The translations under genes and the position numbers were made by a program. Below, piece after piece: positions 51,397 through 60,929 of a DNA stretch of 64,000 nucleotides (positions within the stretch are counted from its first letter, which is position 1; every line of letters starts with the position of its first letter). This stretch comes from RGZA01 sp041917755 (lineage in GTDB: Bacteria > Pseudomonadota > Alphaproteobacteria > UBA9219 > RGZA01), in the NCBI GenBank assembly GCA_041917755.1, contig JAYRWY010000017.1, positions 1 to 64,000 on the forward strand, given 5' to 3'. Below the pieces are notes generated by a model. The model ran no database searches. It was not told the origin of the DNA and saw nothing but the letters and a program-made list of their open reading frames with translations.

Positions 51397-51980
51397 GCGG
51401 CCTCCCGCAATTCCAAGGTGGTGGCCGGCGTGATATCAACTACATCATGGCTGGCGATAATCGCGCTGTTGCCCTGCGATAGATGCTCAGTGAGGATGGA
51501 TAAAAACATGGCATGGCCATGACTATCCAGCGCGGCCTGTGGTTCATCGAGCAACCAAAGTTTGGTGGGGTACATCAGCAGGCGTGCAAAGGAGAGGCGG
51601 CGTTTTTGGCCGTTGGATAAGTGCGCGGCAAGTTTGTGCTTTTGCGCGGCAATGCCAAGCGTTTCCAGAATGCCATCATCCGAGATGGCTCTTGTCGGAT
51701 ATAATTCACGCCAAAAGCGAATATGTTCAAGGACGGTTGCTGAAGGATGCAAGGCATTGGCATGCCCCAGATATAGCGGCGCGGAGTTGCACGTGATGTT
51801 ACCTTTTTTAAGGGGCATGAGCCCGGCAAGACTGCGCAGCAGGGTGCTTTTACCACTGCCATTTTCTCCACGCAGAATAAGCACGCTGCCTTCATGCAGC
51901 GTGAAATCAACCGGCGCGAACAGCCAGCGCGCACCGCGCATGCATGAAAGATTGGAAACAGAGATGACGGGGATAGCCAT
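51393..51980 (-). CDS. ccmA: Heme exporter ATPase CcmA
   Basis: CcmA is the ATPase of the CcmAB transporter. The 195-residue protein has Walker A GENGSGKS at 38-45, the signature LSNGQKRRLSFARL and Walker B LWLLDEPQAALD, with a switch His in IASHDVVD. It is shorter than general ABC ATPases, as expected. It heads the ccmA-ccmB-ccmC operon. The ATG at 51980 is preferred over a TTG at 51992; the ribosome binding site is weak. Confidence 0.95.
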   Translation of the reverse strand: MAIPVISVSNLSCMRGARWLFAPVDFTLHEGSVLILRGENGSGKSTLLRSLAGLMPLKKGNITCNSAPLYLGHANALHPSATVLEHIRFWRELYPTRAISDDGILETLGIAAQKHKLAAHLSNGQKRRLSFARLLMYPTKLWLLDEPQAALDSHGHAMFLSILTEHLSQGNSAIIASHDVVDITPATTLELREAA

Positions 51981-52083
51981 AACCAGCTGCAATTAAAATG
52001 AAACAGGATGATGCGCGAACGCGCCCCAAGCAGCCGCAGAATAAAATTATTAGTCCGTTACAGCAAGCTGTTAATCAGCGTGG

Positions 52084-52788
52084 TTACAGCCATTTTGTCT
52101 CAATGGGCGGTGGCGGCACGATCGGCTGTTTGAGGATATCAAACACTTCGGGCAGCGTGTGGGCCACGCGGTAGAGCAAGCGATGGCGTTCGGTGGCAAA
52201 GCCGGCATTAATCAGGTTATCCATCAATTTTACCAGCGGATCCCAAAAGCCATTGTCATCGAAAATAATAATGGGCTTTTCATGCAATTGCAGTTGTTTC
52301 CAGGTGATGATTTCAAAGGCTTCATCCAATGTACCAAAGCCGCCCGGCAAGACCACGAACGCATCGGATTTTTCTGCCATCATGCGTTTGCGGGTGTGCA
52401 TGCTGTCAACAATATGTAATTCGGTCAGGCCGTGATGTTCGATTTCTTTGGATTGAATATGTTGCGGGATAATGCCGATGACTTTGCCGCCAGCATTCAT
52501 CGCAGCATCAGCCACGATACCCATCAAGCCCACGCGGCCGCCGCCATAGACGACATCAATGCCTTTTTGTGCCAGCATGGTGCCAATGGTTTTGGCGTTA
52601 TCTTTATAGCGTTGATCGACGCGCGAGGATGACCCGCAATAGACACACACACTGCGGATAGCGACTTTTTCAACGTTGCCGGATTCATGGGTGGATGGCG
52701 CCCATTGCTCGGAAGCGGCCATGTTTAATTGTTCCGGGTTTAATTGCTCAGGATTCACCTGTGATTCAGATGTCATGCTACTCTTCAT
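52084..52788 (-). CDS. LOG family protein (nucleoside 5'-monophosphate phosphoribohydrolase)
   Basis: A 234-residue LOG-family protein, which releases the free base from nucleotide monophosphates, including cytokinin nucleotides in plants. The motif PGGFGTLDEAFE and the preceding MHTRKRMMAEKSDAFVV are diagnostic. The N-terminal 45 residues are a non-conserved extension with a repeated NPEQL. Whether it makes a cytokinin or serves nucleotide salvage is unknown. It is transcribed alone on the reverse strand after the ccm operon. Confidence 0.9.
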   Translation of the reverse strand: MKSSMTSESQVNPEQLNPEQLNMAASEQWAPSTHESGNVEKVAIRSVCVYCGSSSRVDQRYKDNAKTIGTMLAQKGIDVVYGGGRVGLMGIVADAAMNAGGKVIGIIPQHIQSKEIEHHGLTELHIVDSMHTRKRMMAEKSDAFVVLPGGFGTLDEAFEIITWKQLQLHEKPIIIFDDNGFWDPLVKLMDNLINAGFATERHRLLYRVAHTLPEVFDILKQPIVPPPPIETKWL

Positions 52789-52923
52789 GATGTAGGTGGG
52801 GTTGACGAAGATATATAAGCGTATTCATGCTTGATGAAGCATAACGCAATAGACGTTAACAGGCTGTTAAACCCGCATGATGGCTTGATTTTAAATGGTG
52901 AAATGCAATCTGAAAGCTGTTCG

Positions 52924-53265
52924 CTAGTGCAGCACGCGGCTGGTGTGTGTGCCGCCTTCGGCGCTGACTTCGCGCTGTTCAAAACGCTGGGCAAGCGCGT
53001 TGATGTCATTGCGGGCACGCGTTTGTGCTTCGGCCAATAACAAAACCTGACCTTCCATTTTCTTTTGATTTTGTTGCAGCACAGTCAAGGCTTCTTCCAC
53101 TTTTTGTCCGTGGGTGATCTGACGGGTGAGTGCTTCGGAAACTGCGGTCGCCAAATTTGCGCGCAGACGTTTAAGCCATAGCATCGCGCCGAGCACAAAA
53201 CCGCCCGCAGCCACAACCATAATTCCAAGCATGATGAGGGTCGGCAAATTCATAAAAGTGTTCAT
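52924..53265 (-). CDS. Hypothetical membrane-anchored coiled-coil protein
   Basis: A 113-residue protein with one N-terminal membrane helix (about 6-28) followed by a helical, Gln/Glu-rich segment (EALTVLQQNQKKMEGQVLLLAEAQT) that looks like a coiled coil. No family is recognised. The ATG at 53265 follows GGGAG at seven bases. It is downstream of slt in reverse orientation and may share regulation, but nothing shows this. Confidence 0.6.
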   Translation of the reverse strand: MNTFMNLPTLIMLGIMVVAAGGFVLGAMLWLKRLRANLATAVSEALTRQITHGQKVEEALTVLQQNQKKMEGQVLLLAEAQTRARNDINALAQRFEQREVSAEGGTHTSRVLH

Positions 53266-53354
53266 TGCGGATACTCCCTGTATGCCTAAAGGCTAGCAGA
53301 TGCGTCGTGACCGAGGCAAGCGGAGAGCGATTTAAAGCGTTAATATAAGGAGAA

Positions 53355-55409
53355 TTAATTGGTTAGATCCCGGTTTATCCCCAAGATTGCGGTGCCGCCT
53401 GCAAGTTTGGCGCGGTAAAGCTGCAAAGCTTCCATCACGCGTTGGACGTAATTGCGTGTTTCGTTAAACGGGATGCGTTCTACCCAATCAACTACGGTAT
53501 CGACATCTTGTCCTCGCGGGTCGCCTAATTTGCCGAGCCATTCGCGCATGCGGCCAGGGCCAGCGTTATATGCGCCGATAACCAATGGCAGTGCACCATT
53601 AAAGTTGCCTTGCAATTCTTCCAGATAGGCGCAGCCCAATTGCACGTTCACTTCCGGGTTATACAAATCCGTTGGATCAACCGAGAGATTGGCTTTGTTT
53701 GCCACATGCTTGGCGGTGGAGGGCAGGAGTTGCATGAGACCTTGAGCATTGGATGAGCTGGCGATGCGTGCATCAAACTGGCTTTCCTGACGTGTGATGG
53801 CATGTCCCAGCGGCGCAATGCCTGGCTCCATTATGTTCAATACAGGATAACCTTCCACGGGAAGTGCAAATTGTTTTTTGGCAGCCGCCTTGGCAACTTT
53901 CACCGCCACATCCGGCATATTCATTTGTAGTGCAAGACCCGCCATTAAACGAAATTCGTTTTCCTGCGTAGCGGCATTGGCATAGGCAAGTGCAAAACGT
54001 TCGGCAACTTTTTTAATTCCGGTATCCGCCAAGGCTTGTACAATTTGTGCGAGTGGATGGGATTGAAATGCGCTAACTGCATCGGACGGGATGGCAGGCG
54101 CGATGGCAGATATCTGGCTGGTGGGGTAAAGGCGGGCCGCAGCCAATTGACCATAATAGGTGGTACCAAACGTGGCGGCTCTGGCAAACCAGCTTTGTGC
54201 CGCATCGGCTTGTCCCAAGGCCTGAGTGGCGCGACCCATCCAGTAAGCGGCGCGCGCAAAGGTGATGGGCGCGGTGGCATTGCTGTTGAGGCGTTGGAAA
54301 TGTGCCAGCGCCGTTGTGGGATTATTCAAAAAGCGCAAGGCAATCCAGCCGGCCATGAATTCAGCATCTGAAAATTCCTGACCTTTGTCGGCGCCATGGC
54401 TGGCGACGACATGGTAAGCGGCCTGATAGGAATCGGTGGAGAGTAAATCACGCGCCACTACGTTGCGTTCATCCCACCATTTTTCCGGCTTGCCTAAACG
54501 GTTGCCCGCAAGACGTATCATTTCATATGCGCCGGCCATGTCATCTTTTTTCCGGCGATAACGCGTGCGTTCGAATAATAAGCCGGGATCACGCTGCAGG
54601 GTTTGCGGTACACGTTGCACAAGTGTTGGCGCGGCGCTGGAATTTTTTGACAGTGCCATGCGGGCTTCGGCCAAGGCGCGCACGCCGGGACTTAGCATTG
54701 GATAAAGCCGTTCCGCCTGTTCATATTGTTTGTCCCACAATACGCGGTCGAGGCGGTAAAACGTATCCGCGCCGGTCAGGGATGAGCCAAACCGTTCCAG
54801 AAACGTGCGTTGTTCATCTTCGCCCATATTGTCTTCACGCCAATGGTTGCGCACAGCGGCAGCAATTTTTTGCGTTTGGCGCGTGGCGGCGAGGGCATCC
54901 ACATAGCGCATGAAGCCGTCACCGGTCTGTGCGGGATAGATTTGGAAAAATGCGAGTAAGGTTTGTGGATCAACGCTGCCATCGATTTTCGCTTCGGCCT
55001 GACGTGCGATTGCTTTGCGATCGCTTTCCGGCCAGTAAGTATGGGTTTGCAAAAATTGACTGGCAGAATTGAAATCAAACGGGCTGTCATCAAGACCCAT
55101 GGCGAGACCTGTGACTACATCACTCAATAACGTATTGCCGTTTCCGGAAATAGCACGCAGGGCATCATTGGCGCGTTTATCGGCAATGGCTTCAAAGGCT
55201 GCGGCAATGCTGCCGCCTTCATAGCTGAAACTGCCTGATGAGCTGCTGGACCCGCGTGCATACGCGGCCGCAAAACACGGATTTGTTGGTAAAATCAGGC
55301 CTAAAAAAGCAACTAAAGCGATGATTATGGACTGGCAAAGGGCCGGTTTAGCAGTTAAACTTTTAAAAAGATTATAAGAATGACGAGGATGGTTATGTTG
55401 CGTTTGCAT
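53355..55409 (-). CDS. slt: Soluble lytic transglycosylase
   Basis: A 684-residue exported lytic transglycosylase that cleaves peptidoglycan between MurNAc and GlcNAc. The N-terminus has a long hydrophobic signal (SIIIALVAFLGLILPTNPCFAA). The helical superhelix fills most of the protein. The catalytic domain at the C-terminus has Glu542 in ITRQESQFDARI, then SSNAQGLMQLLPSTA and GAYNAGPGRMREW. The only plausible start, ATG 55409, lies inside the dapA start region and overlaps it by 15 bases. The frame above this is not coding. Confidence 0.93.
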   Translation of the reverse strand: MQTQHNHPRHSYNLFKSLTAKPALCQSIIIALVAFLGLILPTNPCFAAAYARGSSSSSGSFSYEGGSIAAAFEAIADKRANDALRAISGNGNTLLSDVVTGLAMGLDDSPFDFNSASQFLQTHTYWPESDRKAIARQAEAKIDGSVDPQTLLAFFQIYPAQTGDGFMRYVDALAATRQTQKIAAAVRNHWREDNMGEDEQRTFLERFGSSLTGADTFYRLDRVLWDKQYEQAERLYPMLSPGVRALAEARMALSKNSSAAPTLVQRVPQTLQRDPGLLFERTRYRRKKDDMAGAYEMIRLAGNRLGKPEKWWDERNVVARDLLSTDSYQAAYHVVASHGADKGQEFSDAEFMAGWIALRFLNNPTTALAHFQRLNSNATAPITFARAAYWMGRATQALGQADAAQSWFARAATFGTTYYGQLAAARLYPTSQISAIAPAIPSDAVSAFQSHPLAQIVQALADTGIKKVAERFALAYANAATQENEFRLMAGLALQMNMPDVAVKVAKAAAKKQFALPVEGYPVLNIMEPGIAPLGHAITRQESQFDARIASSSNAQGLMQLLPSTAKHVANKANLSVDPTDLYNPEVNVQLGCAYLEELQGNFNGALPLVIGAYNAGPGRMREWLGKLGDPRGQDVDTVVDWVERIPFNETRNYVQRVMEALQLYRAKLAGGTAILGINRDLTN

Positions 55410-56288
55410 GGATTGATGACCGCGCTGGTGACCCCGTTTCGGGGCGGACAGGTTGATGAGAAAGCGTTCGAACGTTTTGTAGACTGGCAAATTAAAGAAG
55501 GCGTAAACGGCCTTGTAGTATGTGGCACGACCGGTGAAAGCCCAACCTTGAATGAGGCCGAACAAGACCGATTGCTTGAAATTGCCGTAGAGGTCAATGC
55601 CCGCCGCGTTCCGATTGTGATGGGCACGGGATCGTTTGATACGGCTGATGTTATTCGCAGAACCCAGCAAGCCGAGAAGCTTGGAGCGGATTGTGCGCTG
55701 ATTGTCACGCCGTATTATAATAAGCCTGGACAAGAAGGGTTGTTCCAACATTTCAAAGCAGTGCATGATTCGACCGAGATACCTATCCTGCTTTATAACA
55801 TTCCGCCGCGCTGTGTCGTGGATATTTTACCGCCCACGATGCAACGTTTGTCACAATTGCCACGAATTGTGGGTGTTAAGGATGCAACGGGTGATTTGAC
55901 CCGTCCGGTGCGTACCCGCCTTGATTGCGGTGCGGGCTTCCTGCAATTTGGCGGCGATGACATGCTGGCTTCTGCCCATTTGGCTCAAGGCGGCGTGGGT
56001 TGCATTTCGGTAAGCGGTAATATTGCGCCTAAACTGTGCACCCAGATGCAAGACGCATGGCGCGGCGGCGATATGCCCCGTTTTAACGAATTGCGCGATG
56101 TGCTGATGCCATTGCATCAGGCGATGTTCCTTGATACCAACCCGACCCCGGTCAAATACGCTGCCAGCTTGCTAGGCTTTATGAGCGATGAAATGCGCTT
56201 GCCTATGGTGCCATGCCAGCCAGCTGTAAAAGCCCAAATCGCCGAAGTGATGAAACAAGTGGGTTTACTCAACGCGAAAGCCGCGTAA
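55395..56288 (+). CDS. dapA: 4-hydroxy-tetrahydrodipicolinate synthase
   Basis: DapA condenses aspartate semialdehyde and pyruvate, the first step specific to lysine and diaminopimelate synthesis. The 297-residue protein starts MLRLHGLMTALVTPF. It has VCGTTGESPTL (Thr45-Thr46), LLYNIPPRC with the catalytic Tyr and VGVKDATGD with the Schiff-base Lys. The ATG at 55395 follows GAGG; upstream ATGs at 55380 and 55389 are less suited. It is followed by smpB at 10 bp. The 5' end overlaps slt divergently. Confidence 0.96.
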   Translation: MLRLHGLMTALVTPFRGGQVDEKAFERFVDWQIKEGVNGLVVCGTTGESPTLNEAEQDRLLEIAVEVNARRVPIVMGTGSFDTADVIRRTQQAEKLGADCALIVTPYYNKPGQEGLFQHFKAVHDSTEIPILLYNIPPRCVVDILPPTMQRLSQLPRIVGVKDATGDLTRPVRTRLDCGAGFLQFGGDDMLASAHLAQGGVGCISVSGNIAPKLCTQMQDAWRGGDMPRFNELRDVLMPLHQAMFLDTNPTPVKYAASLLGFMSDEMRLPMVPCQPAVKAQIAEVMKQVGLLNAKAA

Positions 56289-56297
56289 AACCATTCT

Positions 56298-56777
56298 ATG
56301 AACGCACGCATTGAAGCCCAGAAATATGTCGCGCAGAACCGCAAGGCGCGGTTTGAATTTGCCATTGGCGATAAATACGAAGTAGGTATGGTGCTCACAG
56401 GCACGGAAGTAAAATCCCTTCGCGCGGGCGGTGTCAGCATTATGGAAGCTTATGCCGGGCCAACCCAGGGCGAGCTTTATCTCTTCAACGCCAATTTTGC
56501 CGAATACAACAAGGCGGGTTCACATCTTCAACACACGGCCATTCGCCCGCGCAAATTGCTGATGCATAAGGCGCAGCGCAATAAGCTAATTGGCGCGGTG
56601 CAACGCGAGGGCGTGTCATTGGTTCCACTGGCTATTTATTTTAATGAAAAAGGTAAAGCCAAATTGGAATTGGGCGTGGCCAAGGGCCGCAAGAAAGAAG
56701 ATAAACGCGCCGCCATCAAAGAACGCGATGGCAAACGCGAAGCCGCACGGGCGATGAAGAACAAAGGGCGAGAATAA
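56298..56777 (+). CDS. smpB: SsrA-binding protein
   Basis: SmpB carries tmRNA to stalled ribosomes for trans-translation. The 159-residue protein has the OB-fold core: NRKARFEFAIGDKYEVGMVLTGTEVKSLR, divided here as GDKYEVGMVLTGTEVKSLR. ANFAEYNKAGSH and RPRKLLMHKAQRNKL then follow. The tail after residue 140 is Lys/Arg-rich as usual (KRAAIKERDGKREAARAMK). It lies 10 bp behind dapA, an arrangement known in other alphaproteobacteria. The tmRNA gene itself is not in the window. Confidence 0.96.
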   Translation: MNARIEAQKYVAQNRKARFEFAIGDKYEVGMVLTGTEVKSLRAGGVSIMEAYAGPTQGELYLFNANFAEYNKAGSHLQHTAIRPRKLLMHKAQRNKLIGAVQREGVSLVPLAIYFNEKGKAKLELGVAKGRKKEDKRAAIKERDGKREAARAMKNKGRE

Positions 56778-56858
56778 TTCCCCCTGTTTGTTCCCCTTGA
56801 TAAGTTGGCAGCGCTTATTATGTGATGGATAATCAACCATCAGATGAAACGAGCCGCC

Positions 56859-57974
56859 ATGACCGATTTATTCCAACCCCTGCAATTGGGCGACATTACC
56901 GCTAAAAACCGCATTATCATGGCGCCATTGACCCGTATGCGCAGCCAACAGCCCGGTAATAACCCCCACGCATTAAATGCTACCTATTACGCGCAGCGCG
57001 CAGGGGCTGGATTGATTATCACTGAGGCAACGCAGATTTCACAGCAGGGCCAAGGCTACCCCGCCACCCCTGGCATTCATTCCGCCGAGCAAGTAGCCGG
57101 ATGGAAATTGGTGACCGATGCGGTGCACAAGGCAAATGGAAAAATTGTGCTGCAACTCTGGCATGTGGGACGTATTTCGCATCCATCGCACCAGCCAAAT
57201 GGCGGTAAGCCCGTTGCGCCATCGGCGATTGCCGCAAAAAACAGCGGCACCTATACCGCCGATTTTAAACCGACGCCCATTCTTGAACCCCGCGCCTTAG
57301 AAACATCGGAGATTCCCGGTATAGTTGCCGATTATAAAATGGCCGCACAAAACGCCAAGGTTGCAGGATTTGACGGCGTGGAAGTACACGGCGCGAACGG
57401 CTATCTGCTCGATGAATTTTTGCAAGATGGCAGCAACCAACGCACCGATAATTATGGTGGCAGCATTGAAAACCGCGCGCGCTTGTTGTTGGAGGTAGTA
57501 GATGCCGTTGCAACCGTGTGGGGCAAAGGCCGTGTGGGCGTGCGTTTGTCGCCCTATGGTACATTTAATGATATGAGCGATAGCAATCCGGTTGCGTTGT
57601 TCACCTATGTGCTGGAGCAACTGAGTGCACGTGGCATTGCCTATGTGCATGTGATTGAGCCGCGTTCATCCGGCGCGGGTGGAGGCGATACAGTGACCAA
57701 TGATGTGCCCAGCACATCGCAGCTGTTCCGCAAGCATTTTAAAGGCGCATTTATTTCCGCAGGCGGCTATACGCCCGACAGTGCAAAAGAAGTGGTGGCC
57801 AAGGGTGATGCGGATGCGGTTGCATTCGGACGCTATTATATTTCCACGCCGGATTTGGCCGAGCGGATTAAAGCCGGTATCGCGCTGAACAAATATGACC
57901 GCGCGACATTCTATGGCGGCGGTGAAAAAGGCTATACCGATTATCCAACGGCGGATAAAGCCGCAGCTGCTTAA
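56859..57974 (+). CDS. Old yellow enzyme family (NemA-like) flavin reductase
   Basis: A 371-residue FMN enzyme of the old yellow enzyme family, which reduces activated alkenes, nitro esters or N-ethylmaleimide with NAD(P)H. Key sites are MAPLTRMRS, QLWHVGRISHPSHQPNG, the His/Asn pair in VHGANGYLLDEFLQ and DNYGGSIENRARLLLEV. The ATG at 56859 gives the family start MTDLFQPLQLGD; an ATG at 56844 is also possible. The stop overlaps that of pheT by four bases. Confidence 0.92.
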   Translation: MTDLFQPLQLGDITAKNRIIMAPLTRMRSQQPGNNPHALNATYYAQRAGAGLIITEATQISQQGQGYPATPGIHSAEQVAGWKLVTDAVHKANGKIVLQLWHVGRISHPSHQPNGGKPVAPSAIAAKNSGTYTADFKPTPILEPRALETSEIPGIVADYKMAAQNAKVAGFDGVEVHGANGYLLDEFLQDGSNQRTDNYGGSIENRARLLLEVVDAVATVWGKGRVGVRLSPYGTFNDMSDSNPVALFTYVLEQLSARGIAYVHVIEPRSSGAGGGDTVTNDVPSTSQLFRKHFKGAFISAGGYTPDSAKEVVAKGDADAVAFGRYYISTPDLAERIKAGIALNKYDRATFYGGGEKGYTDYPTADKAAAA

Positions 57975-60367
57975 GCGCGCAAGCTTGCGCCGGTAGCTTT
58001 TTGCGCGGCGGCAATAACCTTGGCGGAGAAGGCATCAAGCTCTGCATCCGTCAATGTCTTGCTGCGTGGTTGCAAGGTGACCGAAACTGCCAATGATTTA
58101 TGGCCTTCGGCAACGCCTTTGCCTTCATACACGTCGAATAGTTCAACATTGGCAATCAGGTCTTTATCGGCTGCGCGAATGGCTTTGATAAGTTTATCCG
58201 CCGCCACATCGCGTGCCAGAATAAACGCATAGTCACGTTGCACTGGTTGCAAATCAGGCAAATCCGCCAGCGGTTTGGCAGGGCTTGTTTCCTTTTGTGC
58301 GGGTAGCGCATCAAGGAACACTTCCAAGCCAATCACGGCATGTTGAATATCAGCCGCAGCCAAAAGTGCAGGATGAATTTCACCAAAATGCGCGAGTACC
58401 GACGGGCCAAGGCGCAGTACGCCCGAGCGACCCGGATGAAAATAGGATGGTGCTTCGGCCAATATTTGGAGATTACCCGTTGGGGCTTTCACGCTTTCCA
58501 ATGCGGCCAATGCATCGGCCTTGGCATCAAATACATCCACCGCGCGTTCTTTTAAATTCCAGCTGCGTGGCTGGTTGCCCATGCGCAGGGCACTAGCCAC
58601 CATGAATTGGTCTTCAGACTTGGCCGATTTATAAATGGGGCCGATTTCAAACAATGCTGCATCGCTAAAACCCCTGTCGGCATTACGTTTTGCCGCCATG
58701 AGCAGATTTGGCAAAATGGTAGGGCGCAAGACATCCAAATCCGCGCTGATGGGATTTTGGATGTGGGATGATGGGTGCAATGTTGCAAAACGTTTGCCCC
58801 ATGCGCTTGGCATAAAGGACCACGTGACGGTTTCGAGCAATCCGCGTGCGGCAAGCGCACGGCGCATGACCGCCACTTTTTTCTGCGCAGGAGAGAAGGC
58901 AGAAACCGTGAGTGCGCCGGGTTTGGATAATGAGGTTGGGGTTATCGCATCATACCCTTTGATGCGGATGATTTCTTCCACGCAGTCGGCTTCCATCGCT
59001 AAATCAGGGCGCCATGACGGGAAGGCCACATCAATAATGCCAGATACCGCGCTGACCTTGCAGCCCAAAGCTTCGAGGATTTGTTTTTGCTCAGCAACAG
59101 GCACATCCATGCCGCCCAAGGTTTTGCAGCGGTCGGGACGAAGGGTGGTCGTACGTTTAGGCGCGGTTTCATTGCCTGCAATGACCAATTCGCTAGGGCT
59201 ACCGCCGCAGCATTCCAAAATCAATTGTGTGGCTAGTTCGGTTGCATCACGCATGAAGCCGATATCCACGCCGCGTTCAAAGCGATAACGGGCATCGGAA
59301 ATGATATTCAGTTTACGCCCTGCAAGGGTGGTGCGTGCGGGATCAAAATAGGCGCATTCCAAAAATACATCGGTGGTGGCATCGGTGCAGCCGCTCTCCA
59401 GACCGCCCATGATACCGGCAATGGCGTGCGCCTTCACATCATCGGCAATGACGGTGATGGTTTCATCCAGCGCATATTCTTTTTCATTAAGGGCGATAAT
59501 CGTCTCGCCCTTTTTCGCAACGCGTGCCTGAAGATTGCCGGATAATTTGCTGGCATCAAATACATGCAGCGGACGTGCATGATCGAACGACATGAAGTTG
59601 GTGATGTCCACCAGTGCTGAAATTGGCTTGAGGCCAATGGAGGTGAGGCGGTCTTGCAGCCATTTGGGTGATGGGCCGTTTTTCACGCCCTTAATCATAC
59701 GGCCGATGAATAGCGGGCAGGCGGCTTTATCGTTATCATTAAAGGATAAATTGACGCCAATCGGGCTTTTGAATGTGCCCTTGGCCGCATTGATAGACAG
59801 AGGCTTAAGGGTGCCCATGCCAGCGGCGGCAAGGTCACGCGCAATGCCGCGCACGCCGTTGCAATCGGCGCGGTTGGGGGTGAGTTTGATTTCAAATTGC
59901 GGATCATTGAGGCCTGCGAATTCCACAAAGGATGAGCCCACCGGTGCATTCTCCGGCAGTTCCATAATGCCGTCGGATTCCTCAGTCAGTTGTAATTCTT
60001 TGCCCGAGCACAGCATGCCGCGTGATTCCACATCACGGATTTTGGAAATTTTCAGCGTGATATTTGCGCCGGGTACAAAAGTGCCGGGTGCGCCGAATAC
60101 GGTTTTTAAGCCAGCACGCGCATTGGGCGCGCCGCACACCACCTGAACGGTTTCCTTGCCGATATTCACTTGGCACACACGCAAACGGTCGGCATTGGGG
60201 TGTTGTTCTGCGCTGACAATTTGCGCAATCAAAAATGGCGCAAGCGCTTCACCAGGATTATGCACGCCTTCCACTTCAAGGCCGATATCGGTCAGCTTGG
60301 TCGAAAGGGCGTCCACGCTGGCGGTGGTATCAAGATGGGTTTTGAGCCAGGAGAGTGTGAATTTCAT
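57971..60367 (-). CDS. pheT: Phenylalanyl-tRNA synthetase beta subunit
   Basis: PheT, with PheS, charges tRNA-Phe. The 798-residue protein has the N-terminal tRNA-binding (EMAP-like) domain at about 40-150 and the B3/B4 domain, which includes editing, with SGNLQARVAKKGETI nearby. The B5 domain (about 400-470) and the C-terminal anticodon-binding fold (about 705-798, PVQRDYAFILARDV) follow. It opens with MKFTLSWLKTHLDT. It is separated from pheS by a glycerate kinase gene and an opposing small gene, so it probably needs its own promoter. Confidence 0.97.
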   Translation of the reverse strand: MKFTLSWLKTHLDTTASVDALSTKLTDIGLEVEGVHNPGEALAPFLIAQIVSAEQHPNADRLRVCQVNIGKETVQVVCGAPNARAGLKTVFGAPGTFVPGANITLKISKIRDVESRGMLCSGKELQLTEESDGIMELPENAPVGSSFVEFAGLNDPQFEIKLTPNRADCNGVRGIARDLAAAGMGTLKPLSINAAKGTFKSPIGVNLSFNDNDKAACPLFIGRMIKGVKNGPSPKWLQDRLTSIGLKPISALVDITNFMSFDHARPLHVFDASKLSGNLQARVAKKGETIIALNEKEYALDETITVIADDVKAHAIAGIMGGLESGCTDATTDVFLECAYFDPARTTLAGRKLNIISDARYRFERGVDIGFMRDATELATQLILECCGGSPSELVIAGNETAPKRTTTLRPDRCKTLGGMDVPVAEQKQILEALGCKVSAVSGIIDVAFPSWRPDLAMEADCVEEIIRIKGYDAITPTSLSKPGALTVSAFSPAQKKVAVMRRALAARGLLETVTWSFMPSAWGKRFATLHPSSHIQNPISADLDVLRPTILPNLLMAAKRNADRGFSDAALFEIGPIYKSAKSEDQFMVASALRMGNQPRSWNLKERAVDVFDAKADALAALESVKAPTGNLQILAEAPSYFHPGRSGVLRLGPSVLAHFGEIHPALLAAADIQHAVIGLEVFLDALPAQKETSPAKPLADLPDLQPVQRDYAFILARDVAADKLIKAIRAADKDLIANVELFDVYEGKGVAEGHKSLAVSVTLQPRSKTLTDAELDAFSAKVIAAAQKATGASLRA

Positions 60368-60506
60368 ATCTTAATCTCTTTGTTAATTATGCTCTGTTTT
60401 ATGCATTTTATGCATGATGAACAACTGGTTTCTACTTTACAGCAAAGCCCATTCGCATATTAAATAGTTACTATAGTTTTATAGTCTTATCGCAAAAGGA
60501 TATTCC

Positions 60507-60929
60507 ATGAATGTTGGTGCTTTCCTTACCCGTGCAAGAGCTTTAATCGCCGGAGCTGAAGACCCCGGCCATGATACCCCACAAGAAATTGCTGCCATGA
60601 CCGAGGTTGAATCTTATGCGCGCAGCACCGGCCCATTGGGTGGTGGCGGGACAATGGTGAGAGCATTTGGTGATGCTAAGAAAGAAATCACCGTTTGGCT
60701 CAGTCCGCATTATGATGATCCGATTATTTTGAAGGTCACAGCCAAAAGAACACTTTGGGCGCACGCCGATAGCGAAGATGACCCTAACCAAGATAAGTGG
60801 AAGCGTCTTGATGATGCAAAAGAGCAGAATTGGGCATCACACAAACATGCTGTTGCAGCGGATGCAATCATACGCAGACATTTTGCTGCGCAGTTAAAAG
60901 CTTCAGCGCCTGCGCCAAGTAAACATTAA
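60507..60929 (+). CDS. Hypothetical protein
   Basis: A 140-residue protein of unknown function. It is hydrophilic with no signal peptide. A notable Gly run (GPLGGGGTMV) at about residue 47 is followed by a probable beta-sheet part (EITVWLSPHYDDPIILKVTAK), a Trp-containing linker (RTLWAHADSEDD), and a His/Ala-rich helical tail. A strong AAAGGATATTCC precedes the ATG. It stands alone between pheT and the glycerate kinase, facing the kinase with adjoining stops. Confidence 0.55.
   Translation: MNVGAFLTRARALIAGAEDPGHDTPQEIAAMTEVESYARSTGPLGGGGTMVRAFGDAKKEITVWLSPHYDDPIILKVTAKRTLWAHADSEDDPNQDKWKRLDDAKEQNWASHKHAVAADAIIRRHFAAQLKASAPAPSKH

Noticed and set aside
55410..55766. Upstream extension of slt
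   Set aside because: Antisense to dapA, with no signal peptide and no homologous look.
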